A DNA stretch of 5,957 nt, from NCBI GenBank assembly GCA_934502625.1, contig CAKSUQ010000040.1, positions 1 to 5,957 of the forward strand. The letters run 5' to 3'. Below the pieces are notes generated by a model that saw only the letters and a program-made list of their open reading frames with translations, was not told where the DNA came from and did not search any database. Shown here in pieces: positions 1 through 5,957 of this stretch (position 1 is its first letter; each line of letters opens with the position of its first letter). Origin of the DNA: an uncultured Gemmiger sp. (GTDB lineage Bacteria; Bacillota; Clostridia; Oscillospirales; Ruminococcaceae). Made by a program: the position numbers and the translations under genes.

Positions 1-25
1 GCAAGGGGTAATGCCGTATTTTTGA

Positions 26-295
26 TTTATAGCTATTGAACACGCTCGCAATGATAAAGGTCTTACAAGAGAGGACCCTGCAGAGCGCATACGAAAAAGT
101 GAACGCTATGTTGTTGCTATCGAACGAGGTGAACGAACCCCCAGCTTAAAAACCTGCTACCAAATTGTTCGATGCCTTGGTATTTCTGCGGATAAACTTT
201 TTTATCCGGAAGCAACGCTCGATGAAAACTCTGCGATTCGTGAAATTACCCGCATGGCTGCCACCTGTACATCGAAGCAGCTTTGGTTCTATTGA
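26..295 (+). pseudogene. Broken XRE-family helix-turn-helix regulator
   Basis: Read in the frame from 35, the translation contains a recognisable XRE-type DNA-binding domain: a stretch like GLTREDPAERI, then SERYVVAIERGERTPSLKT, then LGISADKLFYPE. These correspond to the helices and the ExGxRxPSL turn of the family, followed by a short tail beginning ATLDENSAIREITRM. Proteins like this are small cytosolic repressors, often in mobile elements. The frame has no credible start: TGA at 23-25 closes it upstream and no ATG precedes the domain. An ATG at 11 starts a different frame that ends at the same TGA. The tail ends abruptly at TGA 293-295 just after the point where relatives continue (TSKQL). 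A proline sits where a leucine is usual in the second helix (EDPAE against the common EELAE), which would probably disturb folding. I read it as a decayed gene. The family call is firm; the lesions are inferred from remembered relatives. Confidence 0.7.
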
Positions 296-499
296 GAAAT
301 GCAGATACCTACATCGCAGGGTTCTCGCAAGTGAAAAGCCCTACGAACCAGTATATAAGTTTTGTTCTCCTGCAAGAAGTTGTACGCAAACCAACTCTAC
401 ACCATCCCCGCACACCGTCCCTGTCGCCGCGAGAAACGCCCCTGTTTGGGCGCGTTCGCAGCGCGTCGGCGCGGTACTCGTCCGGCCTAATGCCGCCCT
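296..499. other. Unassigned stretch between two truncated genes
   Basis: No protein family, RNA or repeat is recognisable here. Several frames are open for 70 to 120 codons, but their translations are rich in R, P, S and A with no motif, as expected from GC-rich noncoding DNA. The 5' part of the neighbouring ATP-binding gene should lie here if it were complete, but I cannot see the expected AlbA_2 start (an E-x-x-EFK motif and a NT-x-GG motif). No convincing promoter or ribosome binding site precedes 509. It is probably replaced or scrambled DNA from a recombination event. Confidence 0.4.
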
Positions 500-1768
500 A
501 AAATCGGCATGGCGGATGACGGGCAGATCGTTGGGCTGACCGAACCTGACAGCGACGCTGAGAAAATCAGCGAGATCATCAAGACGCGCATGGAGCCCAT
601 TCCGGAGTTTCGGCTGCGCTTTCACAAGACCGAGGACGGCAAGGTGCTGCTGATTCTTGATGTGTTCAAGGGCGAGGAAACGCCCTACTATTACTCCGGC
701 GACGGCACCTTAGAGGCGTTTGTACGCATCGGAAATGAGAGCGTCAAGGCATCTGCCACCGAGCTGAAACGCCTTGTTCTGCGCGGCAGAAACACCTCCT
801 ACGACTCTCAGATGACGCTTTACAGGGTGGAGGACTACGCCTTTTCCAAGCTGCGGGAGCGCTATAAGAAGTGGACGGGAAACAGCTTTGACAACAAAGA
901 CCTTGTTTCTTTCGGTCTGGCAGACGAGGGCGGCTTTTTGACAAATGCCGGCGCCCTGATTGCCGATGAAAGCCCGATCCGCTGGTCACGGCTGTTCTGC
1001 ACCCGCTGGAACGGACTGGACAAAAGCGGCGGCACAATGGACGCGCTGGACGATGCCGAGTATTCCGGCAGTGTGCTCTCTTTGATTGAGAATGGCGAGG
1101 CGTTCATCAAGCGCAACGCCCGCATGATGTGGCGCAAAACGCCCAACTCGCGGGAGGAACTGCCCGAATACGTTGAGCGCAGCTACCACGAGGCACTTGT
1201 CAACGCGCTGGCGCACCGCGATTATCTCGTCTACGGCAGCGAGGTCCACATTGACATTTACGATGACCGGCTGGAGATCTACTCGCCGGGCGGGATGCCG
1301 GACGGGTCGATGATCCAAGACCGTGACCCGCTGACCGTGCCGTCCACCCGGCGCAACCCGGTGCTGGCCGATGTGTTCAACCGTCTAGGCTATATGGAGC
1401 GCAAGGGCAGCGGCTTCGGTAAAATTCTGAACGGCTACAAAGCACAAATCAACTACACCGAAGATAAGCGCCCTACGTTCCGATCTGACCGATACCAGTT
1501 TACGGTCGTTATGCCGAACTTGAATTACGGTGTCCCTCAAGGTGTCAGTCAAGATGTCCCCCAAGATGTCAGTCAAGATGTCGCTCAAGACGATTTGGAT
1601 GCAAAGATCATCGCGCTCATCAAGCGGGACAATAAAATCAGCACCGAAAAAATGGGCATGATGCTGGGCGTAAGCACCCGAACCGTTCTGCGGCGTATAA
1701 AGAAACTGGATAATGTTCACTACATTGGCCGCGGCTTCAGCGGGCATTGGGAAATTCAAAATCAATAA
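500..1768 (+). pseudogene. Schlafen/AlbA_2-type ATP-binding regulator, 5'-truncated
   Basis: From ATG 509 the product would be 419 residues and covers most of a familiar architecture. Residues 1-95 are the second half of an AlbA_2 (Schlafen-like) domain, joined mid-motif: the usual GG-x-x-x-IGxADDG strand appears as KIGMADDG, with its first two residues upstream of the ATG. Residues 225-310 carry a GHKL-like ATPase core: an N-box EALVNALAHRDY (228-239), a DRLEIYSPGG box (253-262) and an RKGSGFGK box (298-305). A repeat linker follows (341-360). Residues 363-400 form a winged helix with a recognition-helix-like VSTRTVLRRIKK. Such cytosolic proteins are usually annotated as ATP-binding putative transcriptional regulators; their ligand is mostly unknown. 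About 50-60 N-terminal residues are missing, TAA at 488-490 closes the frame upstream, and ATG 509 has no ribosome binding site, so translation from 509 is doubtful. From there to TAA 1766-1768 the frame is undamaged, so the truncation may be recent. Confidence 0.75.
1529..1591 (+). repeat. 12-bp tandem repeat encoding VxQ(D/G) linker
   Basis: Five successive 12-base units of the form GTC-NNN-CAA-G(A/G)(T/C) encode VPQG, VSQD, VPQD, VSQD and VAQD (residues 342-361 of the ATP-binding protein). They lie between the ATPase core and the C-terminal helix-turn-helix. Linkers of this kind, with variable copy number, are common in this protein family and would act as a flexible spacer. The alternating P/S third-codon-block pattern suggests that a 24-base pair of units was itself duplicated. 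The repeat keeps the reading frame whatever its copy number. Confidence 0.85.
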
Positions 1769-1769
1769 A

Positions 1770-1807
1770 AAAGCAGCAGGAAACCGATTAAGGCTTCCTG
1801 CTGCTTT
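1770..1807. terminator. Convergent rho-independent terminator
   Basis: The left arm 1770-1782 (AAAGCAGCAGGAA) is perfectly complementary to 1795-1807. Two further C-G pairs follow after one A-C mismatch, with a six-base loop GATTAA at 1786-1791. A run of A precedes the hairpin and T-rich sequence (TTTATTTT) follows it, so it can work on both strands. It starts two bases after the stop of the plus-strand ATP-binding gene and ends 17 bases before the stop of the minus-strand GH2/GtrA frame, so it can terminate both. Confidence 0.85.
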
Positions 1808-1824
1808 ATTTTCCAAAGGGCAGT

Positions 1825-2157
1825 TTAGTTTTTCTTCTGCTCACCCTCCGGGAAGATGATCTTATAGATTGGGAAATAAATCACCATCTGCACACCGCCG
1901 TTGATGACGGTGATGAGGACGTTGTACAGCGCGGGCGGGAAGAACTGCTTGCACAGCGGCACATAAATGCCCATCAAAAAGCTGCACACGATGGTGATGA
2001 GTACGAACGCCACCATGTACCACGCGATCTGATACCACACGTTGCCCTTCGACTTAAACGTGATATTACGCTGCATCGGGAAATTAACGCACTGCGCCAG
2101 AAACAGCGTGATGGCAAACGCCGCAAAGTAGCCCATACCGCCGGTGGCGTCGCCCAT
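1825..2157 (-). pseudogene. C-terminal GtrA-family membrane segment fused to GH2
   Basis: The last ~105 residues of the GH2 frame change abruptly from a soluble beta-domain to a polytopic membrane protein. Three hydrophobic segments are visible: MGYFAAFAITLFLAQCVNF, then IAWYMVAFVLITIVCSFLMG, then YNVLITVINGGVQMVIYFPI. The loop NFPMQRNITFKSKG matches the conserved FxxQRxxTF(K) loop of GtrA-like proteins, which are four-helix membrane proteins linked to lipid-linked sugar translocation and cell-envelope polysaccharides. The first helix and the N-terminus are absent, so this is a C-terminal fragment and probably inactive. It ends naturally with a charged tail (EGEQKKN) just before the shared terminator, so the terminator was probably that of the original gtrA-type gene. 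The joint lies around 2137-2157 (MGDATGG). The family call is from remembered sequence. Confidence 0.75.
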
Positions 2158-3747
2158 GCGGACGATGGCAAGTGCCTCGCCGTAGTAGGTATCGGTTTCG
2201 CTGCCCAGATAGCTGTGCGTATTGAAGGGGCAGGCACTGCCCAGCCCCACCAACGTGCCGCCGCGTACCTGCACTTGGATGTTACCGCGCATCAGCGGCT
2301 TGGTGATGCCGTTTTCGTCGGCGTAGCGCAGACGGACATAACACAGATGCCCCGTTTGTGCAGTAGGTTCTTCCGCGTCCAGCGTCAGGCGGGTCGTGCC
2401 GCCGGCACTTTGCAGCTTGCAGCGACCAATTTCGTGATCGGCAGCGTCATAGCTGACGGCTTCCAGCGTGCCGCTCTCATAGGGAATGCTGAACCTCGCC
2501 AGGCAGTCATTTTTCAGCGTTTTGCTGCCCACGGTGCGGCCGTTCAGCACCAGCTCCACGCGGGCAGCGCGGGCGTAGACCTCCACGTTGGCCTTGCGCC
2601 CCTCGCAGCCGGTCCAGCTCCAGCTGGGCATGGCATTCGTCATCTTCCACGCACTGGGGCTGTGGCGGTCTCCGGTATGGTTGACCGGGCAGACGGCGAT
2701 ATAGGGACCGTTGTCAGTTTCCAGCGCCACGCGGGTATAGAGGGCTTCGCCCAGCGGCTTGCCGGTCAGGTCGATGCGTCCCGAACCCGCCGACACCCAG
2801 CCCGGACCGCCATCGAACGTTTCGGCATAGTCGGCGTACTCCCACGAGCCGACCATAACCTCGCCCAGGTAATCCATACCCGCCCAGACAAAGTCGCCCA
2901 CTAAGCGTGGCTCCTGTTTGGCCAACTCGCGGAATTTATAAGCATCGTTGCAGAAGGTCTCGCTGCCCAAAATCAACCGCTGCGGATACTTTTTCAGGTC
3001 GCGCTTATAGCGGTAGATGCCGTAGTTGTAGCCCGCAATGTCCATGTTGGCAAAGGCGTCACGGGTCTTGACGTCGCAGCCGTGCAGGGTCGCGCCGCGC
3101 TTCATGAACTCGTCGCCCAGCAGCCCCGCCAGATTGTTGAAGAACTGGCTGCCGACTGCCTTTTTCTTGGCGGCTTTCTCGCCGCGCTGCTTGGCTTTTT
3201 CGGCACGCTCGGCTTCTTTTTTGGCTTTCTCGTCGCTGTATACGCCAAAACCGATGGAGCTTAAAAAGTTGAAGAAGATGTTCACACCGCAAGTTACGGG
3301 ACGGGAATCGTCCAGCCCGTGCAGGAAGTCGGTCATCTCCTTCGTCAGGGCGATGCCGCGCTTCTGGGCAGTCTCGCTGATCTCGTTGCCGGTGGAGTAG
3401 AGCACCACGCAGGGGTGGTTGTAATTCTTTTCCACCATGTCGGTCAGATCCTGACGCCACCAGTCGTTGAAATAATCCACATAGTCATGCTCGGTTTTGT
3501 GGATGTACCAGTGGTCGATGTACTCATCCATGACGAGCATACCCTGGCGGTCGCACTCGGTCAGCAGCGCCTTGGAGCAGGGGTTGTGCGCCGAACGAAT
3601 GGCGTTGTAGCCGTTCTCTTTCAGCAAACGTACCTTGCGTGCCACGGCGTCGGGGTCACAAACTGCGCCCAACAAACCATTATCGTGGTGGATGCACGCG
3701 CCCTGGATGATGTACCGCTTGCCGTTGAGCAGGAAGCCGTCCGTACC

Positions 3748-3750
3748 TCA
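3748..3750 (-). other. In-frame TGA interrupting the GH2 frame
   Basis: On the minus strand the codons read GTC GAG TGA GGT ACG GAC, with GH2-like protein on both sides in the same frame (ETFGIRKVE before, LLNGKRYIIQG after). A single base change from TGG (Trp) or CGA would produce it. The only possible restart downstream before the barrel is a TTG near 3675 without a ribosome binding site, so translation would stop after 74 residues. Confidence 0.9.
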
Positions 3751-3891
3751 CTCGACCTTACGGATGCCGAAGGTTTCGGTCACCTCATCATCGGCAAAGC
3801 TGACGCGGCAGGTGTACAGGTTGGGCGTTTCAGGCGTCCAAAGGCGGGCGTTATCAAAGGTCAGGGTAAATACAGCCTCGCCGTCGCTCTC

Positions 3892-3972
3892 CTGCTGCAC
3901 GGCGGGCATGATGATGCGGTTGCGCAGTGTCATGTCCTTGATGGTAATGGGCGTGAACAGCTTGTCGAACAT
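3892..3972 (-). pseudogene. N-terminal scrap of an old-yellow-enzyme flavin oxidoreductase
   Basis: The frame opens with MFDKLFTPITIKDMTLRNRI followed by IMPAVQQ. This is the standard beginning of NADH:flavin oxidoreductases of the old yellow enzyme family (KLFxPxxIxxxxLxNRIxMPA), whose first strand leads into the FMN-binding barrel. After about residue 27 the sequence switches to GH2 beta-sandwich without a frame break. It keeps its own ribosome binding site and promoter, so the transcription signals here probably came with the oxidoreductase gene, not the hydrolase. Nothing else of the oxidoreductase is in the window. Confidence 0.75.
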
Positions 3973-3978
3973 AAGCGG

Positions 3979-3984
3979 CCTCCT
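3979..3984 (-). promoter_or_regulatory. Ribosome binding site for the chimeric frame
   Basis: On the minus strand AAAAGGAGG lies six bases upstream of ATG 3970-3972 (core AGGAGG at 3979-3984). It is a full Shine-Dalgarno match with near-ideal spacing, and it fixes the start at 3972. Confidence 0.85.
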
Positions 3985-4034
3985 TTTGAATCCGTGCGTT
4001 CGGTGATTTCAGAATAGCACGCATCGGCGAGGGC

Positions 4035-4064
4035 TGTATACTAAAATCGAGAATGGTTTGTCAA
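4035..4064 (-). promoter_or_regulatory. Sigma-A-type promoter upstream of the chimera
   Basis: On the minus strand a perfect TTGACA (4059-4064) is followed after 18 bases by TATACA (4035-4040). Transcription would begin near 4028, leaving a leader of about 55 bases before the AGGAGG and ATG. A second, weaker candidate is the extended -10 TGCTATTCT close to 4012-4020. I see no operator palindrome or riboswitch in the leader. It probably belonged to the oxidoreductase gene whose first codons remain. Confidence 0.65.
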
Positions 4065-4270
4065 TTTTTAGAAGGTGAGGATTGGGCGTTCTCGTAGAAG
4101 CTTTGCAAATTCTGCATTCCGAACATTACAAAAAGTAAGAGCAGCCATGTAATACAATGTTCCCGCACTTATTGTAGTGCCTATAGCAATTAATTTTACC
4201 CCTTGACGCCATCTGTTTTTGCATAGAAAATCGCCTCATAGTAGGTTGCCTTTTCCGCTTTCCTTGATGG
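4065..4270. other. AT-rich spacer with two minus-strand reading-frame scraps
   Basis: No full gene is present. On the minus strand a short frame at 4196-4276 reads EKATYYEAIFYAKTDGVKG and stops at TAA 4196-4198. It looks like the tail of a real protein, but the frame opens without a start codon. Overlapping it, another frame gives a hydrophobic stretch (VKLIAIGTTISAGTLYYMAA) and stops at 4068-4070, four bases before the TTGACA of the promoter. Its only ATG (4146-4148) would give 26 residues and has no clear ribosome binding site. I do not recognise either family. Base composition is visibly AT-richer than the flanking glycosidase genes. Confidence 0.35.
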
Positions 4271-4766
4271 AAATACTTAAAATCTGTGCAGGAAATCAGC
4301 GCAGACTTTGTGAAAGAAAAGGTCGCGCTTTGGGGCGCAGACGGCGAGTTGGGCGTGCTTTCTAAAACGAAAGATGTGGAGGAATCCGCAAAACCGTGGA
4401 AAAACCGCCAGTGCTGTTTCATAAGGAGGATGCCGCTGCAATGCTGGCGCAGGACACAGGTGTGCTCTGCGCCGCCACGGCTTTCGGCAAGACAGCGGTT
4501 GGGGCATACCTTGTGGCGCAGCGAAAGATCGACACATTGGTACTGGTTCATAATGCCGAGATCATGAAAAACCAGCTGAAGGCTTTTGAAAAATTTCTGC
4601 AGATCGACAAGGTTTTGCCTGAGTATACCACCCCAAAAGGACGGCATAAAAAGCTTCCGGGCATCATCGGCACATTGTTCTGCGGTCGCAACAGGCTTGG
4701 GAGAATGCACACATCCGCGTGCTGGAATCCCATGTACTACAAGCGGCTGCGCACCTACAGGCCATA
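4271..4766 (+). pseudogene. Decayed TOTE-type primase/DEAD-box helicase remnant
   Basis: Pieces of one large protein appear in order but in different frames. 4271-4404 gives KYLKSVQEISADFVKEKVAL and then ESAKPWK. Adding one A to the run at 4400-4404 would join it to the next frame, KPPVLFHKEDAAAMLAQ. That frame contains the Walker A motif AATAFGKT (about 4477-4500), then TLVLVHNAEIMKN, EYTTPKGRHKK and GIIGTL, ending near 4676. Next come VATGLGE (4685-4705), AHIRVLES (4707-4730), MYYKRLRTYR (4732-4761) and AI. These resemble, in order, helicase motif V and a C-terminal stretch of the same family. Relatives in Firmicutes, often named TOTE conflict system primase or DEAD-box family protein, are several hundred residues longer, so at least two large internal deletions are inferred. 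Intact members are predicted nucleic-acid enzymes of defence-like or mobile islands. No activity is expected here. The motif I part is confident, the C-terminal pieces moderate. Confidence 0.7.
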
Positions 4767-4776
4767 CCGTGCCTTT

Positions 4777-5957
4777 TCACAGATCCTTTCCGTTCGTTTC
4801 AGCCACTTTGGCGTACCAGGCAGCGCTGTCCTTGGGGGTGCGTTTGCCGGTTGCGTAATCGAGATAGATCAAACCAAAGCGCTCGTTATAGCCCTCGCTC
4901 CACTCAAAATTATCCAGCAGCGACCAGTGAAAATAGCCACGCACATCCACGCCGCTGTCGATTGCGCGGCGCAGCGCCAGAAGATAGCGGTGGATGAAGT
5001 CGATGCGCGCAGGGTCATGCACCTTGCCGTCCAGATGGATGCTGTCGGTGCAGGAAAGACCGTTCTCGGTGATGTAGATAGGCAGACCGTACCGCTCCCA
5101 GATAAAGCGTGTCCCCCACTCCATCGACTCCGGGGTGACGGGCCAGCCGATGGCTGTGCGCGGGTGCCCTGCGGCTCGGGGGCAGAATTCCGGCTTGCCG
5201 TCTGCCCCGGCGCGCACCATGACGGAGTTGTAGATGTTCATCCCGATGAAATCCAGCCTGCCCAGCGGCAGCGCGTCCAGCTGCTCCTGCGGGATGGCGT
5301 CCACTACACGCTGGGCCTGACCGCCCGCGATCTTGGGCCAGCCGCGCCCGCACAGCGGGTCAAGTGCCGGGGTATAGGTAAAGGCCCAGTCCCCGTCCGC
5401 CAGCGCAAAGGTGGCTTCGCGGGCCGCCGCAATATCGGCGGGGTCGTCTGTCGCCGGGGTGCAGATGCGCCCGGTCGGGGCCATGCCGACCCGGGCATCG
5501 GGGTCAGCCCTGCGGATCGCATCAGCCGCAAGGCAGTGGGCGTAGATCGTGTTGTGCCACGCTGTAAACACCGAGCCGTCATCCAGACGGAAGCCGGGTG
5601 CGTGTACACCGCTGCTGTAGCCCAGCCCCACGCTGCACTGCGGCTCATTGAGGGTAAAATAGTACCGCACCCGCCCCTTAAAGTGTGCGGCAACCGCGGC
5701 GGCATACCCGGCGAAGGCTTTTGCCGTATCAGCATTCAGCCAGCCGCCCTTGTCCTGCAGGGTCTGCGGCAGATCCCAGTGGTAGAGCGTAACATAGGGC
5801 TCAATTCCTGCCGCAAGCAGCGCATCGACCAGCCGGTCATACCATGCAAGACCTGCCGGGTTGATTGCCCCCGTGCCTTCCGGGAAGATGCGCGGCCAGG
5901 CAATCGAGAACCGGTATGCCTTCAGGTGCATCTCCTTCAGCAGTGCAATATCCTCTG
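4777..5957 (-). CDS. GH1 beta-glucosidase / 6-phospho-beta-glucosidase, partial 5' end
   Basis: This minus-strand frame enters from the right edge and ends at TGA 4777-4779, giving 392 codons; about 55-65 N-terminal residues lie outside. It is a glycoside hydrolase family 1 (beta/alpha)8 barrel that cleaves terminal beta-glucosides or 6-phospho-beta-glucosides in the cytoplasm. Visible landmarks are LKAYRFSIAWPRIFPEG, LYHWDLPQTLQDKGGW, the acid/base glutamate in FTLNEP (codon 5644-5646), DFIGMNIYNS, the nucleophile glutamate in YITENG, and HWSLLDNFEWSEGYNERFGL near the end. The C-terminus is full-length for the family and there is no frameshift or internal stop. Around NFEWSEGY the residues match the pattern of non-phosphorylated glucosidases (W-E) more than the S-K-Y signature of phospho-glucosidases, so beta-glucosidase is preferred. 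No terminator follows the stop; the helicase relic begins within about ten bases, so the native downstream region has been lost. No promoter is in view because the start is outside. Confidence 0.93.
   Translation of the reverse strand, partial: EDIALLKEMHLKAYRFSIAWPRIFPEGTGAINPAGLAWYDRLVDALLAAGIEPYVTLYHWDLPQTLQDKGGWLNADTAKAFAGYAAAVAAHFKGRVRYYFTLNEPQCSVGLGYSSGVHAPGFRLDDGSVFTAWHNTIYAHCLAADAIRRADPDARVGMAPTGRICTPATDDPADIAAAREATFALADGDWAFTYTPALDPLCGRGWPKIAGGQAQRVVDAIPQEQLDALPLGRLDFIGMNIYNSVMVRAGADGKPEFCPRAAGHPRTAIGWPVTPESMEWGTRFIWERYGLPIYITENGLSCTDSIHLDGKVHDPARIDFIHRYLLALRRAIDSGVDVRGYFHWSLLDNFEWSEGYNERFGLIYLDYATGKRTPKDSAAWYAKVAETNGKDL

Larger units (their letters stand above)
1825..3972 (-). pseudogene. 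GH2 beta-galactosidase-like chimera with internal stop
   Basis: One frame of 716 codons runs from ATG 3970-3972 to the stop at 1825-1827, interrupted only by TGA at 3748-3750 (codon 75). About 27 residues belong to another protein. Next comes the end of the GH2 beta-sandwich (LWTPETPNLY, ETFGIRKVE). Beyond the TGA follow LLNGKRYIIQGACIHHDNG and the TIM barrel, with NAIRSAHNPCS, the acid/base glutamate in STGNEIS and the likely nucleophile in LILGSETF. A Lys/Ala/Glu-rich insertion (about 3165-3235) lies between the two catalytic motifs. The C-terminal beta domains resemble DUF4982 and GH2 C-terminal modules, ending near YYGEALAIVR, after which a membrane segment is fused. GH2 enzymes hydrolyse beta-galactosides or related sugars, usually in the cytoplasm; no signal peptide is visible. 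The sugar-binding domain and most of the first sandwich, probably 200 or more residues, are missing. With this loss and the stop, activity is unlikely although the catalytic residues survive. The exact substrate cannot be told. Confidence 0.85.

Noticed and set aside
341..625. Minus-strand frame in the unassigned stretch before the ATP-binding gene
   Set aside because: Its first third is the antisense of the conserved AlbA_2-type segment and the rest shows no motif or ribosome binding site.
1529..1591. CRISPR-like array
   Set aside because: The units are 12 bases, contiguous, without spacers, and in frame in a protein linker.
2215..2904. Long plus-strand open frame opposite the GH2 C-terminal region
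   Set aside because: It lies wholly antisense to well-supported GH2 sequence, shows no motif, and reflects GC-rich codon bias.
3748..3750. TGA read as tryptophan (alternative code) or as selenocysteine
   Set aside because: The GH1 frame ends with TGA exactly where the family ends, so TGA is a stop here. Selenocysteine is not expected at this position in GH2, and I saw no obvious hairpin, though I did not fold it.
3319..4017. Plus-strand open frame opposite the GH2 front
   Set aside because: It is antisense to the GH2 and oxidoreductase segments, crosses the opposing promoter and ribosome binding site, and has no recognisable domain.
4126..4710. Minus-strand frame of 194 codons across the helicase relic
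   Set aside because: It covers the antisense of clear helicase motifs, is low in recognisable structure, and spans the junction of unrelated pieces.
4271..4766. A working TOTE conflict or defence system
   Set aside because: The helicase is frameshifted with large parts missing, and no primase domain or partner genes are present.
1..5957. tRNA, rRNA, insertion sequence or attachment site
   Set aside because: I found no tRNA-like cloverleaf, rRNA-like segment, transposase motif, or flanking inverted or direct repeats.

Overview
The window reads like a piece of an anaerobic gut Firmicute chromosome or metagenome contig, most likely a Faecalibacterium/Subdoligranulum-like Oscillospiraceae. This is an inference from family resemblance, GC-rich coding with AT-rich gaps, AGGAGG-type ribosome binding and the glycoside hydrolase content; I cannot run a search. 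The most striking feature is that only one gene, a GH1 beta-glucosidase cut by the right edge, looks healthy. Almost everything else is a truncated, fused or frameshifted remnant.

Layout from left to right. At 26-295 (+) is a broken XRE-type helix-turn-helix regulator. 296-499 holds nothing I can identify. At about 500-1768 (+) is a Schlafen/AlbA_2-type ATP-binding regulator that has lost the first part of its N-terminal domain but keeps the GHKL-like ATPase boxes, a tandem-repeat linker and a C-terminal helix-turn-helix. A hairpin at 1770-1807 serves as a convergent terminator. At 1825-3972 (-) is one continuous frame with a good promoter and ribosome binding site. It is a three-part chimera: about 27 residues from the start of an old-yellow-enzyme-type flavin oxidoreductase, then the body of a GH2 beta-galactosidase without its first domains, then about 105 residues of a GtrA-family membrane protein. 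The frame is interrupted by one in-frame TGA (3748-3750). 3973-4270 is an AT-richer spacer with the promoter and two very short minus-strand reading-frame scraps. At 4271-4766 (+) is a shrunken relic of a TOTE-type primase/helicase, made of several collinear pieces separated by deletions and frame changes. It abuts the 3' end of the GH1 gene (4777-5957, -).

The two glycoside hydrolases point to beta-linked sugar use, but they are separated by the helicase relic and only GH1 appears functional. The helix-turn-helix, AlbA_2-type and TOTE-type pieces are the kind of accessory or mobile-element genes that turn over quickly. I see no intact new system. The interesting signal is the density of precise in-frame joints and one-base lesions, which could be a real gene graveyard formed by short-homology recombination or an assembly chimera. 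Checking reads across the joints would decide this.
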